A stretch of 64,000 nucleotides of DNA. It comes from Molanna angustata (lineage: Eukaryota; Arthropoda; Insecta; Trichoptera; Molannidae). Shown in pieces: positions 42,030 to 53,439 of this stretch (positions are counted from its first letter, which is position 1; each line of letters begins with the position of its first letter). Both the position numbers and the translations under genes were made by a program. The stretch covers positions 13,412,501 to 13,476,500 of the forward strand of contig OY754982.1 of assembly GCA_963576475.1 (NCBI GenBank), in the 5' to 3' direction. The notes beneath the pieces were generated by a model. That model worked only from the letters and a program-made list of their open reading frames with translations, searched no databases and was not told the origin of the DNA.

Positions 42030-43500
42030 ATTGTGATGAAACTTTCGGAATACAATCTCAGTGTGATACTTATTGATAATCTGCAATAAAAAACAACTTT
42101 TTAATATGACGAATTTGCAGTAAAAATTTTCAAAAAAACTTCATCGTTGGACAGAATCTGTTCCGAAACAACTATGTACCTGTATTGTTTGTATAGTATG
42201 TACTTCTTATGAAATATAAAATTAACTAGAATTATGAAAAACTATTTAATTTTAAGTTCAATTTATTTTATTCACAAACGTGACTTCCGTTCACCGGTAT
42301 CGCTGTATTCTGAGCATCGTCAAAATGGAAAAAAATAGTGATGACTATTTATATATACATTCAAAGCGAGGACTCGAATACTAGAGAAGGAAGGTGCAAT
42401 ACCAATAAAAATAAAATACTCAAAAGACATTAAGGTATATATATATATATGCATGCAGGTACAATGAAATACAAATGAAGTAAATGAATGAATATATAAA
42501 TATTGTATTCAAAGGACAGCAATTAAGAATATGATTAATTATTTATGTAAAAAATTGAATGATGGCCAACAGAAAAATCCAATAATAACTATTGTAATGG
42601 TAAAAATAGTGGAGAAGTATTAAAATCTAATGATTGTTGCTGTTTACTTTAAAAAAATACAAATTTGTTCAATTTTATCAAAATATCAGATGAATCAAGC
42701 TGGAAACAATTTTAATTTTCAACACTGTTATCGGGAATACAAAAATTCTGAAAGTGTCAGAGCTCTAACTGATCGAGAAGTCATAAATAATTTGCGGGGT
42801 TCCTGAACTAACAGACAGACAATAAAAAATTACACCTAGATACAACTCTTTATTTTGTTCTAAATATAAATTAATACTTATTCTGTATTATGTAGATATG
42901 TATTATAAATATTGATAATGATGGTTTCTCACCCCTTTTCACTAAACATTTGTATATAGGTCATAAATAATCTATTGTTCATTGTTTTGTGTTTACTTAA
43001 GAAATTCTTGTTTCAAAACTCCCCTCCCCTTCACCTTTACACACCCTTTGTTCAAAAATATTAATATTTTGTAGTAACATATTTAGTATAAATTGTGCAT
43101 CTGAAGATGCTAGTTGTATTGTTACGGTTGATGCAATTTAATGAGCCTAAAGCGAAAGCCCTTTTCATTTTTGTTTACGTTAGTGAAGTATCCATATCAA
43201 AATATTAATAATTGACGAATATTTAATGGCAATGTTTATGGTAAAGATAATACAAGAACAATAATAGTACAACTCGAGATGAAGATAAGAGACATGGTGC
43301 GGGTTGGTTTACCTGATATTGTGCCAACTAAGATTTAGGACTTTAATCAAGCCAAGACAAACACTGCCTACAGAATAATATATTCATGAGTAAACACTAT
43401 TGACCGATTGAAGTTATGTTCCAACTGGCGATTTGTTCAAGAGAATCTAGTTCTTTTAACATTATCGACATAGTATCAAGCCATGATGGGCGAGATTTTT
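42030..43500. other. No gene recognised
   Basis: AT-rich, with a TA run at 42436-42450. Two stretches (42280-42345 and 43085-43160) have PLE-end-like words (AACGGAAGTCACG on minus, CTGAAGATGCTAG on plus), but neither gives a hammerhead fold. Confidence 0.4.
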
Positions 43501-43504
43501 TAAT

Positions 43505-43650
43505 AAGATTTTTTTTTTGTTTAACTGCCTATATTTCCAAAATTTTTGAAAGTATCAAAAAACTCCGAAACACTCCAACTACGTAGATTAATTTAATTTT
43601 CTTTAAAAAATATGAACATTATAGAAGTACATCTCAATTTTTTTAACCAT
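43505..43650 (-). repeat. Repeat family X fragment
   Basis: The reverse complement matches 21425-21560: AAAATTGAGATGTA, GAAAATTAAATT, GTGTTTCGG, GGAAATATA and CAGTTAAAC in order. Confidence 0.6.
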
Positions 43651-43984
43651 TGTTTTAATAATTTATTATAGTTATCTTGACATACATACCTTCAAAATTA
43701 ATATTTATTCCCAATAAAAATTATTGCCCCCTTCCATGGACTTTTCACATATTTTAGAGAAATCGTTGACTGGACTAGTCAGGAAGTGATTATTTATATT
43801 CAAAATAATTATTTTAACATACAGAACATAAGTTCAATGACCTCTTTGCAGAGTTTTAAGAAACATTGCAAGATATGTTTATTGAACCAACAAGGGTGCC
43901 AGCAGTAAAAAAGAAAAGGAAGAAATACATTTTATTTTTAATTACCTTATTAAATTTTTATAGGTTATGACATGTAGTTTGTTA

Positions 43985-44180
43985 TCAATGTTTTGTGTTG
44001 TCCCAAGACTTTGCTGAAAACCAGCAGCACTCCAGGGATACCTGGTAGTGCGTAGCTGAGCAATAGCCTTTTTGTTGTCCATTGTGGTTCAAAATTGTAT
44101 GTTGTATATATTTTTTTTTGTTTTTATGTGATGTAACAATAATGACACCAAATAAACGGTTTATTATTATGATTATTATT
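43985..44180 (+). mobile_element. Possible LINE 3' untranslated end
   Basis: A GC-richer stretch (CCAAGACTTTGCTGAAAACC, GGTAGTGCGTAGCTGAGCAA) leads to CAAATAAACGGTTTATTATT and an ATT-rich microsatellite, as at retroposon ends. No protein motif survives. Confidence 0.3.
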
Positions 44181-44184
44181 ACAT

Positions 44185-45060
44185 CAAGAAGTGACAATTT
44201 AACTTGAATAATGCTAAAAAGTATACATTTAAAATCGTGGTTGTGTAGAAAATTGAAAGCTGCAATATAATTTGCAAGTCAATAATTCTTTTCGTCATAT
44301 TACGATCGTTCTATTTTCTTGCGTCTTCTGCCTTCAAACATTCCCATAATAAGAAGAGAAATCGAAAATTGTATGAGATTATTTCAAACCTTTTCATCTC
44401 TGTGTCGTGATTGGGGTGCAAAGTAGCCCGGGGCAATTTCAACCCCACGGAAGTTATATCTCACGGTTGTATTACATGCTTTATGATTGCCGTGATTCTC
44501 AGGCAGCGGTGTGCCTTGTTAGGAGACTAAACTTTACATATGTATGTAGGTACATTCTATCAGATATACAAAATATCATGAAAATTGGTACCGTTACGGA
44601 ATTATTTAATACGGATGCCGACAAATTCGAGATATGAAGAGGATATTTGATTATTATTCTGCTAAGGAATGTTTGCAAACAACAAGTTTTTCATTTGTAT
44701 TTTGAAGTATGAATGGAAATGAATACTTTAATGTTAGATTCATGGCTCTGACAAGCAGAGTTGTGGCACGTTTTGTGTAAAACCTCATTTATTTTAGTAT
44801 TTATAACGGCGTTTGCTGAGGTATTAATAATATCGATTAATAGAAAGAGATCTTTCCTTACGCCCTCATATATCCTTTATAACACATCATATCCCCACAT
44901 AGTCCTTTTTCACATACAAACACACCCTCACCCTTACAAATTAATTTTTTTGTAGGTTTTTTTATGTCTTTAGTCTTTCATACTTATTACTTTTTATGTA
45001 TTTTTAAATTTCATACTATATTGAGAATTTATGTAGCAAAAATGTATTACCTAATTATTG
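44185..45060. other. No recognisable feature
   Basis: Open frames of 76 and 64 codons (44407-44637, 44761-44955) resemble nothing known. Confidence 0.4.
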
Positions 45061-45063
45061 TTA

Positions 45064-45165
45064 GTAACCCATAACAGGCTTTGCCTAGTGACGTTATATA
45101 TTGCAGTATAATATTTTAGTTTTAATAAAGTGTATACATTTGATGTATTCAAATAAATAACATAC
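45064..45165 (+). mobile_element. Degraded LINE 3' hairpin
   Basis: GTAACCCATAACAGGCTTTG, then CCTAGTGACGTTATATA, with an AATAAAG further on. Same AGGC-x-x-x-GCCTAGTGA block as 40918-40955. Confidence 0.4.
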
Positions 45166-45169
45166 TTGA

Positions 45170-47100
45170 TTATTATTAAATTACCATTATGCAAAAATAC
45201 TTAGCACACAAAATATAAGCAAACTGAATTGTAAATTACTTATAAGATCAAATTAAAATACAACAAACGCATCGATCATGTTTTCAATTGGGAATAATTC
45301 ACCCATCCAGATACTTATCAAATTATCAGGATCTGAAGAACACCCATCATCAATTCCTGAACAATGAAATTCGAAAATATTCTACATAAATTCATTAAAA
45401 TCGATTATTGATTTTTCCAACTGATCTGCGACTAAATAATATTTATAATGCCAGTGGCTAACATATCAAAAGATAACATTTTTATATGACGAGATCAACA
45501 GATTCGTTTATTTTCATTTCCTACATAATGCTGTACAAAAATTGATTTTTATAGTACCTAAGTTTCTATTCTCAATCCATTTTTACTCTCCACTACTGTA
45601 AAAGTGTGCACCTAAATTTCACAATTTTAGGTCTTTTTAACATCATCTTGCAGATATTGCACGCTTTGAGTTTCGTTATCATATGTTTTCCTCTCTAGAG
45701 CCCAAACCATAAGTCCGATTGAGTTCATATCGATATCATATTATGTCTAAAATGCATAAACTCAGAAGTGATTACATCATTTTGGTTGTTTTTTTGTGTC
45801 CTCGCTACAGTCCAAACTATATGTGCTAAAACTTCATATTGATATCATATACTTATATAAAGTTTATAAGCTTAGAGCTGATTCATTTTCCATAGATATC
45901 CGTTGATTTTGTCTCTATAATTTTAACTGTCAAAGTTCTCTCATGATCTGGAAAACCGAGTTTTTTTTTTCTTTTCATACAATAGAAATACACTCTTAAA
46001 AAAAAAGTTTTCGGAGATTGTCAACCTTTAAAGAAACAAAAATATATGGTCTGTTATATTATATGTGAAATTGAAAATATGTATCAAAGAATAGGAGTTA
46101 AATAGCTTATGTGTGGGAAAATATATTTTACTGTGTGGTGGAAAGTATATTGTTGACCAAAACCCACTCAATTTACAATATGGTGATGCAATGATGTATT
46201 CAGGTCGAAGAAATTAAAATGATTTGAATATTCATGATGAAAGCTAAATAAAATAAATTGTTCAAAAATACGTACGAATTTCAACACAGTCATTGACTTT
46301 TTATAAATAAATATTATGCTAACGTTATTCAATTATTGGTGGTTTCGAAGTAAATTAATTAAAAATATTGTGAAATTCATATTATTCAATTATAAATGAG
46401 CTCAACTCGTATGAATTATATTTGTTTTCCTTTACAATGAGCCCAGAAATCAATTCCTGGGTGATTCAATTATCATATATCGGAAGATGGCGGAATGTTA
46501 ATGGAAACTTTGGTAATTAAATTCATGTTCACATAATAATTAACATGGTAATATATACAATATACTCTCCCAATAAATAAATTATACCGTATCGATGTTT
46601 TCGTTTCATCTTCAAAGAGATAATATATTGATTTCGTTATCAATTAACAAAAAATCTGCGAAGAGGGTATCTTAAATAAACGAAATGTTTTAGAGAACGA
46701 ATTTTTGTTTAATATTCGAAAGGATTCGTTAAAAAGTACAAAAATTAATGTTTATCAAATAAATCATTTAAAACTACAACCTTCAACCTTTTTTTCACCA
46801 CTCTTGATATACGAAAAATGTGCCACAAAGAAATAAATATCTGTCAAATATAAAGATAAAAATTAATTTTGATTTCTGCGTCCTGCCTGTCCTTACGTAT
46901 GTGAATGAAACTGTCAAATTGTCTGTAAAATACGCAAAAAAAACTCACCCAGAGCCATTGGCCAAGCAGTATTAGGGATGAGTCTTAGAATGAGAAATGA
47001 TATCATTATAAGTAAAACACGAGATTTGGATATTTTCAAAAGGATTGCAACACTTAAATAATATATAAATTAATGAAACGCCTCCTTTGCTGATATCATG
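45170..47100. other. No gene; weak two-copy tandem repeat at 45685-45905
   Basis: AGCCCAAACCATAAGTCCGA, CATATCGATATCATAT and TAAACTCAGAAGTGATT are echoed about 110 bp later by AGTCCAAACTATATGTGC, CATATTGATATCATAT and TAAGCTTAGAGCTGATT. Otherwise AT-rich without recognised elements. Confidence 0.4.
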
Positions 47101-47106
47101 TGGCCG

Positions 47107-47336
47107 AGGATAGCCTAGTCTTCACACCATTTTTTTAAATCTAACCTACAAAATTTTAGTAAAAATAGGTTGGTAACATAGGGTTGTTTGTAGTTATAAT
47201 TACGACTGGCGTGAGCCAGTTGCATTATATATTTAAAATAGTAACTAACTAATTAAAAATAAATATCTAAATTAGTATTTTTACCAAACTTTTGTAGGTT
47301 ATGTTTAAAAAAATGGTGTGGAGACTAGGCTATCCT
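47107..47336. mobile_element. 230-bp MITE with about 55-bp inverted repeats
   Basis: Left end AGGATAGCCTAGTCTTCACA, right end inverse AGGATAGCCTAGTCTCCACA. Both arms continue with CCATTTTTTTAAA, AACCTACAAAA and GTAAAAATA. TGGCCG precedes the left end and, after one T, follows the right end, a candidate target duplication. Non-coding. Confidence 0.75.
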
Positions 47337-47339
47337 TTG

Positions 47340-48690
47340 GCCGATGAGGAACCAAAGATGACCACATCTTTGCTGAAGAGACTCTTTGATCAATAGTTGG
47401 CGGCTAAAGTAGAAGAATAACTTTTATTGCGCCATTTAATGATTCAGGATCATTCCAAAAGCGGCATTGATTTCAAAGCAAAGCAGTTTAGTCTTTTGGA
47501 ACATGTGCTCTTGCTTTGAGCTCTGCAGATTTCTAGAGCTAATTCACTTCACTATAATACTACTCACACCATAGCATCGTTCATATTAAATCGCCTTGTC
47601 TCTGTCCAACCTTTTGAGTTGTTTCTTTCTGATCCAGACGACGCGACGGGGGGTTTGAAGTCTCCGAAAGAGTTCTTTTCTCTGACACATTTCTCAAATG
47701 GATTGTGGTGAAAACTTGAAAGTCAACCGTATACGAGGCTTTTTTTAATTATGAAAAACAATTTTCAAAGATAACCTATAGTTATTTTAAAGCATATTGT
47801 TATTGCGGATGGCAAATTACATAATATACCTTCTCAACTTAACTTTTCATTTTGTATGTTTTAAAGTTCTTACTTATGTTTAAAAAAAATCCATTGTTAA
47901 ATATATTACTTAGTTTAAATTAAATTATTTAAAAGAACCTTTAAAAGGTTTATAACTTGATTCATATAATTTATCTACTGGAAAACTATTGGTTCTGTAA
48001 ATCAATAAAATAAAATATAATAACTTATAAAGCCGGTTGCATGAAAACAAATTGACTTTCAAAATACCAAGTCGGAAAGAACCTTCTAGAAGAAATGCGT
48101 TTCATAATATATAACTTTTTAATGAAATTTTCGTACGGTTTTATGGGTTCCTTTTCACGAGTTTACGAAACTGGATACAAACAAGTAATAAAGCAAAAAA
48201 AAATATGCAATTAAAATTTCGTTAACCTTTTTGTTAAAAAGTGCATTTTCAAATAAAAATACGATTTCTTAAAAAAATATCAAAAAATCTTATTATTTTT
48301 TTCACTTGTTCCACAAAAAGTGTCGAGATTTGCAGCTTTGTAAAGCAAAATTCCTAAATTGACCAAAAGACCAAAAAATACGTTGGTAGTTGTTTACGCG
48401 TCGGTGGTGTCAAAGTGTTGCTCCATATTTAAATCTTTATAACTCGGTTTATAACGCGATACAGAAAGTTTTAAACATATCAATAGTGAATTAACATTAT
48501 TATACATGCACTGCATGTTCGAATCTGTTTTGATTATCCGATTTAAGTTATTTTTTCTGAATCTAAATATTGAATCTTGTGACTGTGAACACCATTGTTG
48601 TATATCAAAGAAGGCAAGATTATTATTTTTTCTTGTATTATTTCAATATAAAGGCAGAGCATATATATTGGAAATATTGGCGAGTCATTC
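47340..48690. other. No recognisable feature
   Basis: AT-rich; no element ends. The ORFs at 48506-48775 and 48570-48908 run into the SINE head and are not genes. Confidence 0.4.
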
Positions 48691-48694
48691 AAAG

Positions 48695-48900
48695 GTGCCC
48701 ACGGCTGAGTTGTCTAAGGGCCCGCCTACCGATCCAGAGATCGCAAGTTCGATCCCAACCTCGGCCAAAAATTGAATCAGTTATATTTTTTTATTTTTTT
48801 TATTTCCCAAATCATTATCATATAATATATATCCAGGATATTATATTAAATAAAAATATATACAATAAATCAAAAAACGGGGAAAAAAATAAACAAGTGA
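48695..48900 (+). repeat. tRNA-derived SINE (family S2)
   Basis: Box A in CGGCTGAGTTGTCTAAGGGC and box B in AAGTTCGATCCC within a tRNA-sized head (48695-48768). A T/A-rich body of about 130 bp with AAATAAA-type words follows. No intact tRNA fold, so I call it a SINE. Confidence 0.6.
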
Positions 48901-48959
48901 ATAAATAAAATACTTTACCAAATCTGCTGTCAATCTAATATTACGCTACTTTGAAGACG

Positions 48960-49062
48960 TTCCTGTCACGGACTGTGGACTAGTGGATAAATCGCTCGGA
49001 CTAATTAATTCGGTGAACTTGGAGCTGGCAAAAGGAGTTCGACCCCGCGGCTCGGAGGATAA
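48960..49062 (+). repeat. tRNA-like segment upstream of the LINE
   Basis: TGTGGACTAGTGGATAAATC is box A-like and GGAGTTCGACCCCG box B-like, ending near GGCTCGGAGG. It lies 110-200 bp before ORF1 of the LINE. It may be an independent SINE head or an internal pol III-type promoter in the LINE 5' end; the sequence does not decide. Confidence 0.5.
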
Positions 49063-49169
49063 ATATATATTTTTTTTCTCTGACCATTTTTAAAAATAAA
49101 TCTCACCTACCTAATAAATATACAAATACCACCATCTCTTGGAATATAGGTGATTTATTTAAATCAAAA

Positions 49170-50117
49170 ATGAATTCTTGTCAGATATGCAACGAGGTTA
49201 TACACGTTGGTGATAGAATCACCTGTAACGCGTGTAAAGATGATTTACACTTCAACTGTGTGGGAATTGTTGAAAGCAATTTCAGGAAAATGAGTAAAAC
49301 AAATCGCACAAACTGGATGTGTATCAAATGTAAGACTGGTACAAAAAAAGAATTAATGCAAGATACAAGCACTTTAGTGCCCCAGCCATCGCCAAGAGAC
49401 CCGCTAACATCAGTATTATACGAAATAAAACTCATACGTGAAGAATTAGTTTCATTTAAAGAAATCAAAAAGGATATGACTGCCATGCGCTTAGAATTTG
49501 AATCTTTTAAAACAAGTATGTCTTTTTTTAATAAAAAATTTGATGAAATTGAAAGAAAAGTTAATATTTTTGACAATAAGATTAAAACCATCGAAACCTT
49601 GGAACTAGAAGTCATTAATATCAAAAAACAGCTCAATGAAAAAGAACAATGGGACAGACTTAACAATATTGAAATTGTTGGATTACCAGAAAATAGATCT
49701 GAAGTCGTAGAAGACATTGTTACTAACATAGGGCATAAATTGAACGTGCAAATATCTAAACAAGACATCGATTACTGCTCAAGAATATCGTCACGAACAA
49801 AACCTATGGATAAACCAAAAAATATCATAGTGAAATTTCGCAATCGTCACACCAAAGATGTATTACTATCAGCCATGCGTAAAAACAAAGGTTTACGGAC
49901 GAGCGATATCGGAATCCAAGGAGAACCAAAACCTATATATCTTAATGAACATCTTACCGTGAATAACAAATACCTTTTTTACAAAACCAAAATTATATGC
50001 AAAGAGAAGGAATACCAATTCTGCTGGATAAAAAATTGTCGAATCTATATACGCAGGAACGAGGTGTCACCGGTTACGATAATCAGTCAAGAAGAAGACC
50101 TACTCAAAATAAAATGA
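49170..50117 (+). CDS. LINE ORF1: PHD-like zinc finger, coiled coil, RNA-binding-like protein
   Basis: 315 codons. Residues 4-52 hold a Cys/His cluster: CQIC, CNAC, then H-x-x-C, and WMCIKC at the end. The C4-H-C3 spacing is that of a PHD finger, found in ORF1 of CR1-group and related LINEs. Residues about 80-165 are Lys/Glu-rich with heptad-like spacing (IKLIREELVSFKEIKKDMTA; IKTIETLELEVINIKKQLNE), a likely coiled coil for trimer formation. Residues 165-300 (NNIEIVGLPENRSEVVED; NIIVKFRNRHTKDVLLSAMR) match the RRM/CTD-like nucleic-acid-binding part of LINE ORF1 proteins. Start chosen at the first ATG, directly before the zinc finger. It is thought to coat element RNA. Confidence 0.85.
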   Translation: MNSCQICNEVIHVGDRITCNACKDDLHFNCVGIVESNFRKMSKTNRTNWMCIKCKTGTKKELMQDTSTLVPQPSPRDPLTSVLYEIKLIREELVSFKEIKKDMTAMRLEFESFKTSMSFFNKKFDEIERKVNIFDNKIKTIETLELEVINIKKQLNEKEQWDRLNNIEIVGLPENRSEVVEDIVTNIGHKLNVQISKQDIDYCSRISSRTKPMDKPKNIIVKFRNRHTKDVLLSAMRKNKGLRTSDIGIQGEPKPIYLNEHLTVNNKYLFYKTKIICKEKEYQFCWIKNCRIYIRRNEVSPVTIISQEEDLLKIK

Positions 50118-50325
50118 AAATTCTGCAATCGAACAACGTTACACTATCACCAAATCCAATAGATATTTTAAAACACACCATCCCTTATACTTTCCTATCC
50201 TCTCCTCTACACTATCCCGTATATTGCCATTTACTGCGCTTCGTCGTACCCTTAACTATTAACAATCAATTTAAAACAAAGAAATTTACAATATTTTACA
50301 AAGTTACTATCGTCTATGTTCTTCA

Positions 50326-53181
50326 ATGGGGTTAAATATTTATCTACAAAACGTACGTGGACTTAGAAGCAAAACAGAAACATTCTTAATCAACTGTCTA
50401 AGTAACGACTTCGATATCATCTGCCTCACAGAAACATGGCTCTTGGAGAGCATCAATAGCTCGGAACTCTTTGACTCAAGATACGTTGTATTCCGTAGAG
50501 ATCGTGAGTATGAAATAGTTAATCAAAAACTAGGAGGCGGAGTTCTTATTGCAGTTAGGAATGAACTCAATCCGAAACAACAATTAACATGGATATCTCA
50601 CGCTGAAGACATATGGGTATCATTAAATGTAAATCCATCTCTTAAGGTCAACATTTGTTGCAGTTATCACCCACAGGGTGTAAATTACTTTGACAATATG
50701 CAATATCACTTAGACAATGCTAGTAACCTAATAAATAACTTCCCTGATGACATTTTCATACTAACTGGAGATTACAACTTACCTCAGTTAAATTGGTCTC
50801 TTGATATCAATTCTGTCCCCATCCTACAAATAAATTCTACTACACCAGCTAGCACGCTACTTCTTGATTTCCTTTCACTCACTGAAACTTATCAAATTAA
50901 CACGCACCATAATTCAATGGGTAGAATTTTGGATTTGGTAATATCTAACTCACAGAATGTTTCCGTCATTGAATGTGACTCTCCTCTTGTACCAGAAGAT
51001 TCGCATCACAAATCCCTAATTATAAATATTAATATGGCAACTATCAAGTACATGAACCCAAATTCACGTGAAATATTTTTATTCCACAAAGCTGACTATA
51101 TAAACATCAAGCATAGACTTTCTGATATAGATTGGACTACTCACTTCAATAACCTAAATTTAGAAGATTCATTATCTCTCTTATATGATAAGCTCAATGC
51201 ATTAATCGTAGAATTTGTTCCTAAAAAATATGCTTCAGCCAGCAAAAATTATCCTGCTTGGTATAGCAGACCCTTAATCAAAATAATAAAAGAGAAAACC
51301 AAATATCATACGAAATGGAAAAAATTTTCTAACCCCAGAGATTACGATAGTTTTGCCCTATTGCGATCACGTCAAAAAAACCTCACAAGATCCTGTTTCA
51401 ATTTGTACGTCGCTAAAATAGAAAACTCACTCAAATCCAATCCAAAGAATATTTGGTCATATGTTAAATCAAAACGTCCATTAAATAACTTACCTCTCAC
51501 CATGCATTATAATCAATCTACTGCAAATGATGGTCCAACTATTTGTAGTAAATTCAATGAATATTTTGCTTCTGTATTTGTTGACAGTTCTGAACAACCA
51601 CCTGCAATGGATATCCCAGATTCTAACTCACAAGTATTCTTACACAAAGTCACTATCAATCCTATTCTGGTATATAACTATCTCACAAAAATTGATACTA
51701 GCAAAGGAGCTGGTTACGATAACATTCCAGCCCATTTAATAAAACAATGTGCCAATGAATTATGTCATCCATTATACTTAATTTTCCAAAGATCCCTTAA
51801 TGAGGGTCATTTCCCAAGTATGTGGAAAAAAGCCCTTATAACACCAATACACAAAACTGGAGACAATTCAAACATCGAAAATTATAGACCAATCTCGAAA
51901 TTGTGTATTTTCAGTAAATTATTTGAAAAAATCATTATAGATCAAATTAATCCTGAAATAAGAACATCTTTAACTATTAAACAACATGGATTCCTTAGTA
52001 AAAGATCAGTGGAAACCAATTTATTAGAATTTACCGACCATTCATTTTCTGCCTTACTCGAAAATAACCAGTTAGATACAATATACCTAGATTTTGCCAA
52101 AGCGTTCGACAAAATTAACCACAATATTCTGTGTTTTAAATTATGGAACTTTGGCATACGTGGCGATCTGTACAGATGGATAAAGTCCTATATAACAAAT
52201 AGATCACAAGCAGTAGCCGCCAAAGGTTTCCAATCGTGTTTTGTTCCAATTCCCTCCGGAGTACCGCAGGGTTCTCACCTGGGTCCCTTGCTTTTCCTGA
52301 TCTACATTAACGACATAACACAATGCATAGCTACCTCTGAAATAATTCTTTTTGCCGACGACAGTAAATTATATAAACAAATCTCATCTACACATGACTG
52401 CTCACTGCTACAACAGGATTTAAATAACCTTTTTCGCTACTGTGAAAAAAATCAATTATATATAAATATAAATAAATGTTTCTCAATGAGTTTCAGTAGA
52501 AGCAGAAATGTTATTAAATTTCACTACACTATTAATAATAATATATTGTCGCAAAAACTCGAAGCGAGAGACCTAGGCGTTATCCTTGATAACAAACTAT
52601 CATTTATTCCTCATATTGATTCTGTCGTAAATAAAAGCTACAGAAACTTGGGTTTCATACAAAGAATAACCAAATCCTTCAAAGAAACAACCTCGCTAGT
52701 TCTCCTATTTAATGCCTTCGTTAGAAGTCATTTGGAGTTTGCATCAACCGTATGGAGCCCTAGTTACAATATTCACATCGATAGAATTGAGAGGATTCAG
52801 AGAAGGTTTGTTAAAACGCTTAATTTTAAAAAAAAAATTTACCGCCATGATTATGACCAATCTTTAAAATTACATGGGTTTATATCACTTGAAAAAAGAA
52901 GAAAGATATCCGATGTCTATCTGCTTTATAAAATACTTAATAACCTTGTAGACAGCTCTTACCTACTCCAAAAAATTTCTTTCAACTGCCCCATGAAAAC
53001 AACACGCCAAAATCACCTTTTCTATACACCATACTGCAGAACAAATTACGCACAGAATAATTATGTCAACAGATGCTTAAATTATTACAATAGTCTTGAC
53101 CCCCAACCTGATATATTTAACTCCACACAGACATCGATGAAACGCCAATTACGCGCAGTTATTGGTAATATTACTGGTTAA
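50326..53181 (+). CDS. LINE ORF2: APE endonuclease and reverse transcriptase
   Basis: 951 codons. The endonuclease covers residues 1-230: QNVRGLRSKTE, TETW (35-38), GGGVLIAV, TGDYNLPQLNW (about 145), LDLVISN and DSHHKSL at the usual S-D-H position (H kept, D replaced). RT: KALITPIHKTGDNSNIENYR with PIS (about 518), LDFAKAFDKINH (about 587), SGVPQGSHLGPLLFLIYIND (about 644), LFADDSKLY (675; FADD catalytic pair), LGVILDNKLSF. The thumb and tail follow, with FNAFVRSHLEFASTVWSP and RIERIQRRF. No RNase H. Length fits CR1/Jockey ORF2 (about 900-1000). The protein would nick the target and prime cDNA on it. No lesion is visible; the missing D in the SDH motif may be a family trait. Confidence 0.92.
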   Translation: MGLNIYLQNVRGLRSKTETFLINCLSNDFDIICLTETWLLESINSSELFDSRYVVFRRDREYEIVNQKLGGGVLIAVRNELNPKQQLTWISHAEDIWVSLNVNPSLKVNICCSYHPQGVNYFDNMQYHLDNASNLINNFPDDIFILTGDYNLPQLNWSLDINSVPILQINSTTPASTLLLDFLSLTETYQINTHHNSMGRILDLVISNSQNVSVIECDSPLVPEDSHHKSLIININMATIKYMNPNSREIFLFHKADYINIKHRLSDIDWTTHFNNLNLEDSLSLLYDKLNALIVEFVPKKYASASKNYPAWYSRPLIKIIKEKTKYHTKWKKFSNPRDYDSFALLRSRQKNLTRSCFNLYVAKIENSLKSNPKNIWSYVKSKRPLNNLPLTMHYNQSTANDGPTICSKFNEYFASVFVDSSEQPPAMDIPDSNSQVFLHKVTINPILVYNYLTKIDTSKGAGYDNIPAHLIKQCANELCHPLYLIFQRSLNEGHFPSMWKKALITPIHKTGDNSNIENYRPISKLCIFSKLFEKIIIDQINPEIRTSLTIKQHGFLSKRSVETNLLEFTDHSFSALLENNQLDTIYLDFAKAFDKINHNILCFKLWNFGIRGDLYRWIKSYITNRSQAVAAKGFQSCFVPIPSGVPQGSHLGPLLFLIYINDITQCIATSEIILFADDSKLYKQISSTHDCSLLQQDLNNLFRYCEKNQLYININKCFSMSFSRSRNVIKFHYTINNNILSQKLEARDLGVILDNKLSFIPHIDSVVNKSYRNLGFIQRITKSFKETTSLVLLFNAFVRSHLEFASTVWSPSYNIHIDRIERIQRRFVKTLNFKKKIYRHDYDQSLKLHGFISLEKRRKISDVYLLYKILNNLVDSSYLLQKISFNCPMKTTRQNHLFYTPYCRTNYAQNNYVNRCLNYYNSLDPQPDIFNSTQTSMKRQLRAVIGNITG

Positions 53182-53439
53182 AAATCAAACCTACTTTCCT
53201 TAAACATTCATCCCTTCCTTATCAACGCTTTCCTATATCCATTATCCTTCCCTTTCCCCCACATACACTCACCATCTTACAATGACTACCCAACATTAAT
53301 AATGTATAATAATTTAAATATGTGAAACTTTATAATTGGCTATTTATTTTGTATTCTCATTTGAAATTAAGTATTATAAATGTATAGCTGTTAAGTTTCC
53401 AAACAAATGAAAAATAAATAAAAATAAAAAAAAGCTTTA

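Larger units (their letters stand above)
49100..53435 (+). mobile_element. LINE of the CR1/Jockey group, both ORFs open
   Basis: Two ORFs in order (49170-50117, 50326-53181), a 208-bp spacer, a 3' untranslated region of about 220 bp and a terminal A-rich repeat (AAAAATAAATAAAAATAAAA, about 53407-53435). The 5' boundary is unsure; about 49070-49165 is the likely leader. ORF1 carries a PHD-type zinc finger and ORF2 an APE-type endonuclease plus RT, the CR1/Jockey layout. No internal stop or frameshift, so the insertion is recent or under little decay. Confidence 0.85.

Noticed and set aside
42280..42345. Possible hammerhead or PLE end on minus (CGGTGAACGGAAGTCACG)
   Set aside because: Has GGAAG rather than GAAA after the stem and no CUGANGA box at the right distance.
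43085..43160. CTGAAGATGCTAG resembling the PLE hammerhead box
   Set aside because: No stem II closing on GAA; the nearest GAAA is over 50 bases away.
49181..49768. 195-codon minus frame opposite LINE ORF1
   Set aside because: Shadow of the coding strand; Ser/Leu-rich with no motif.
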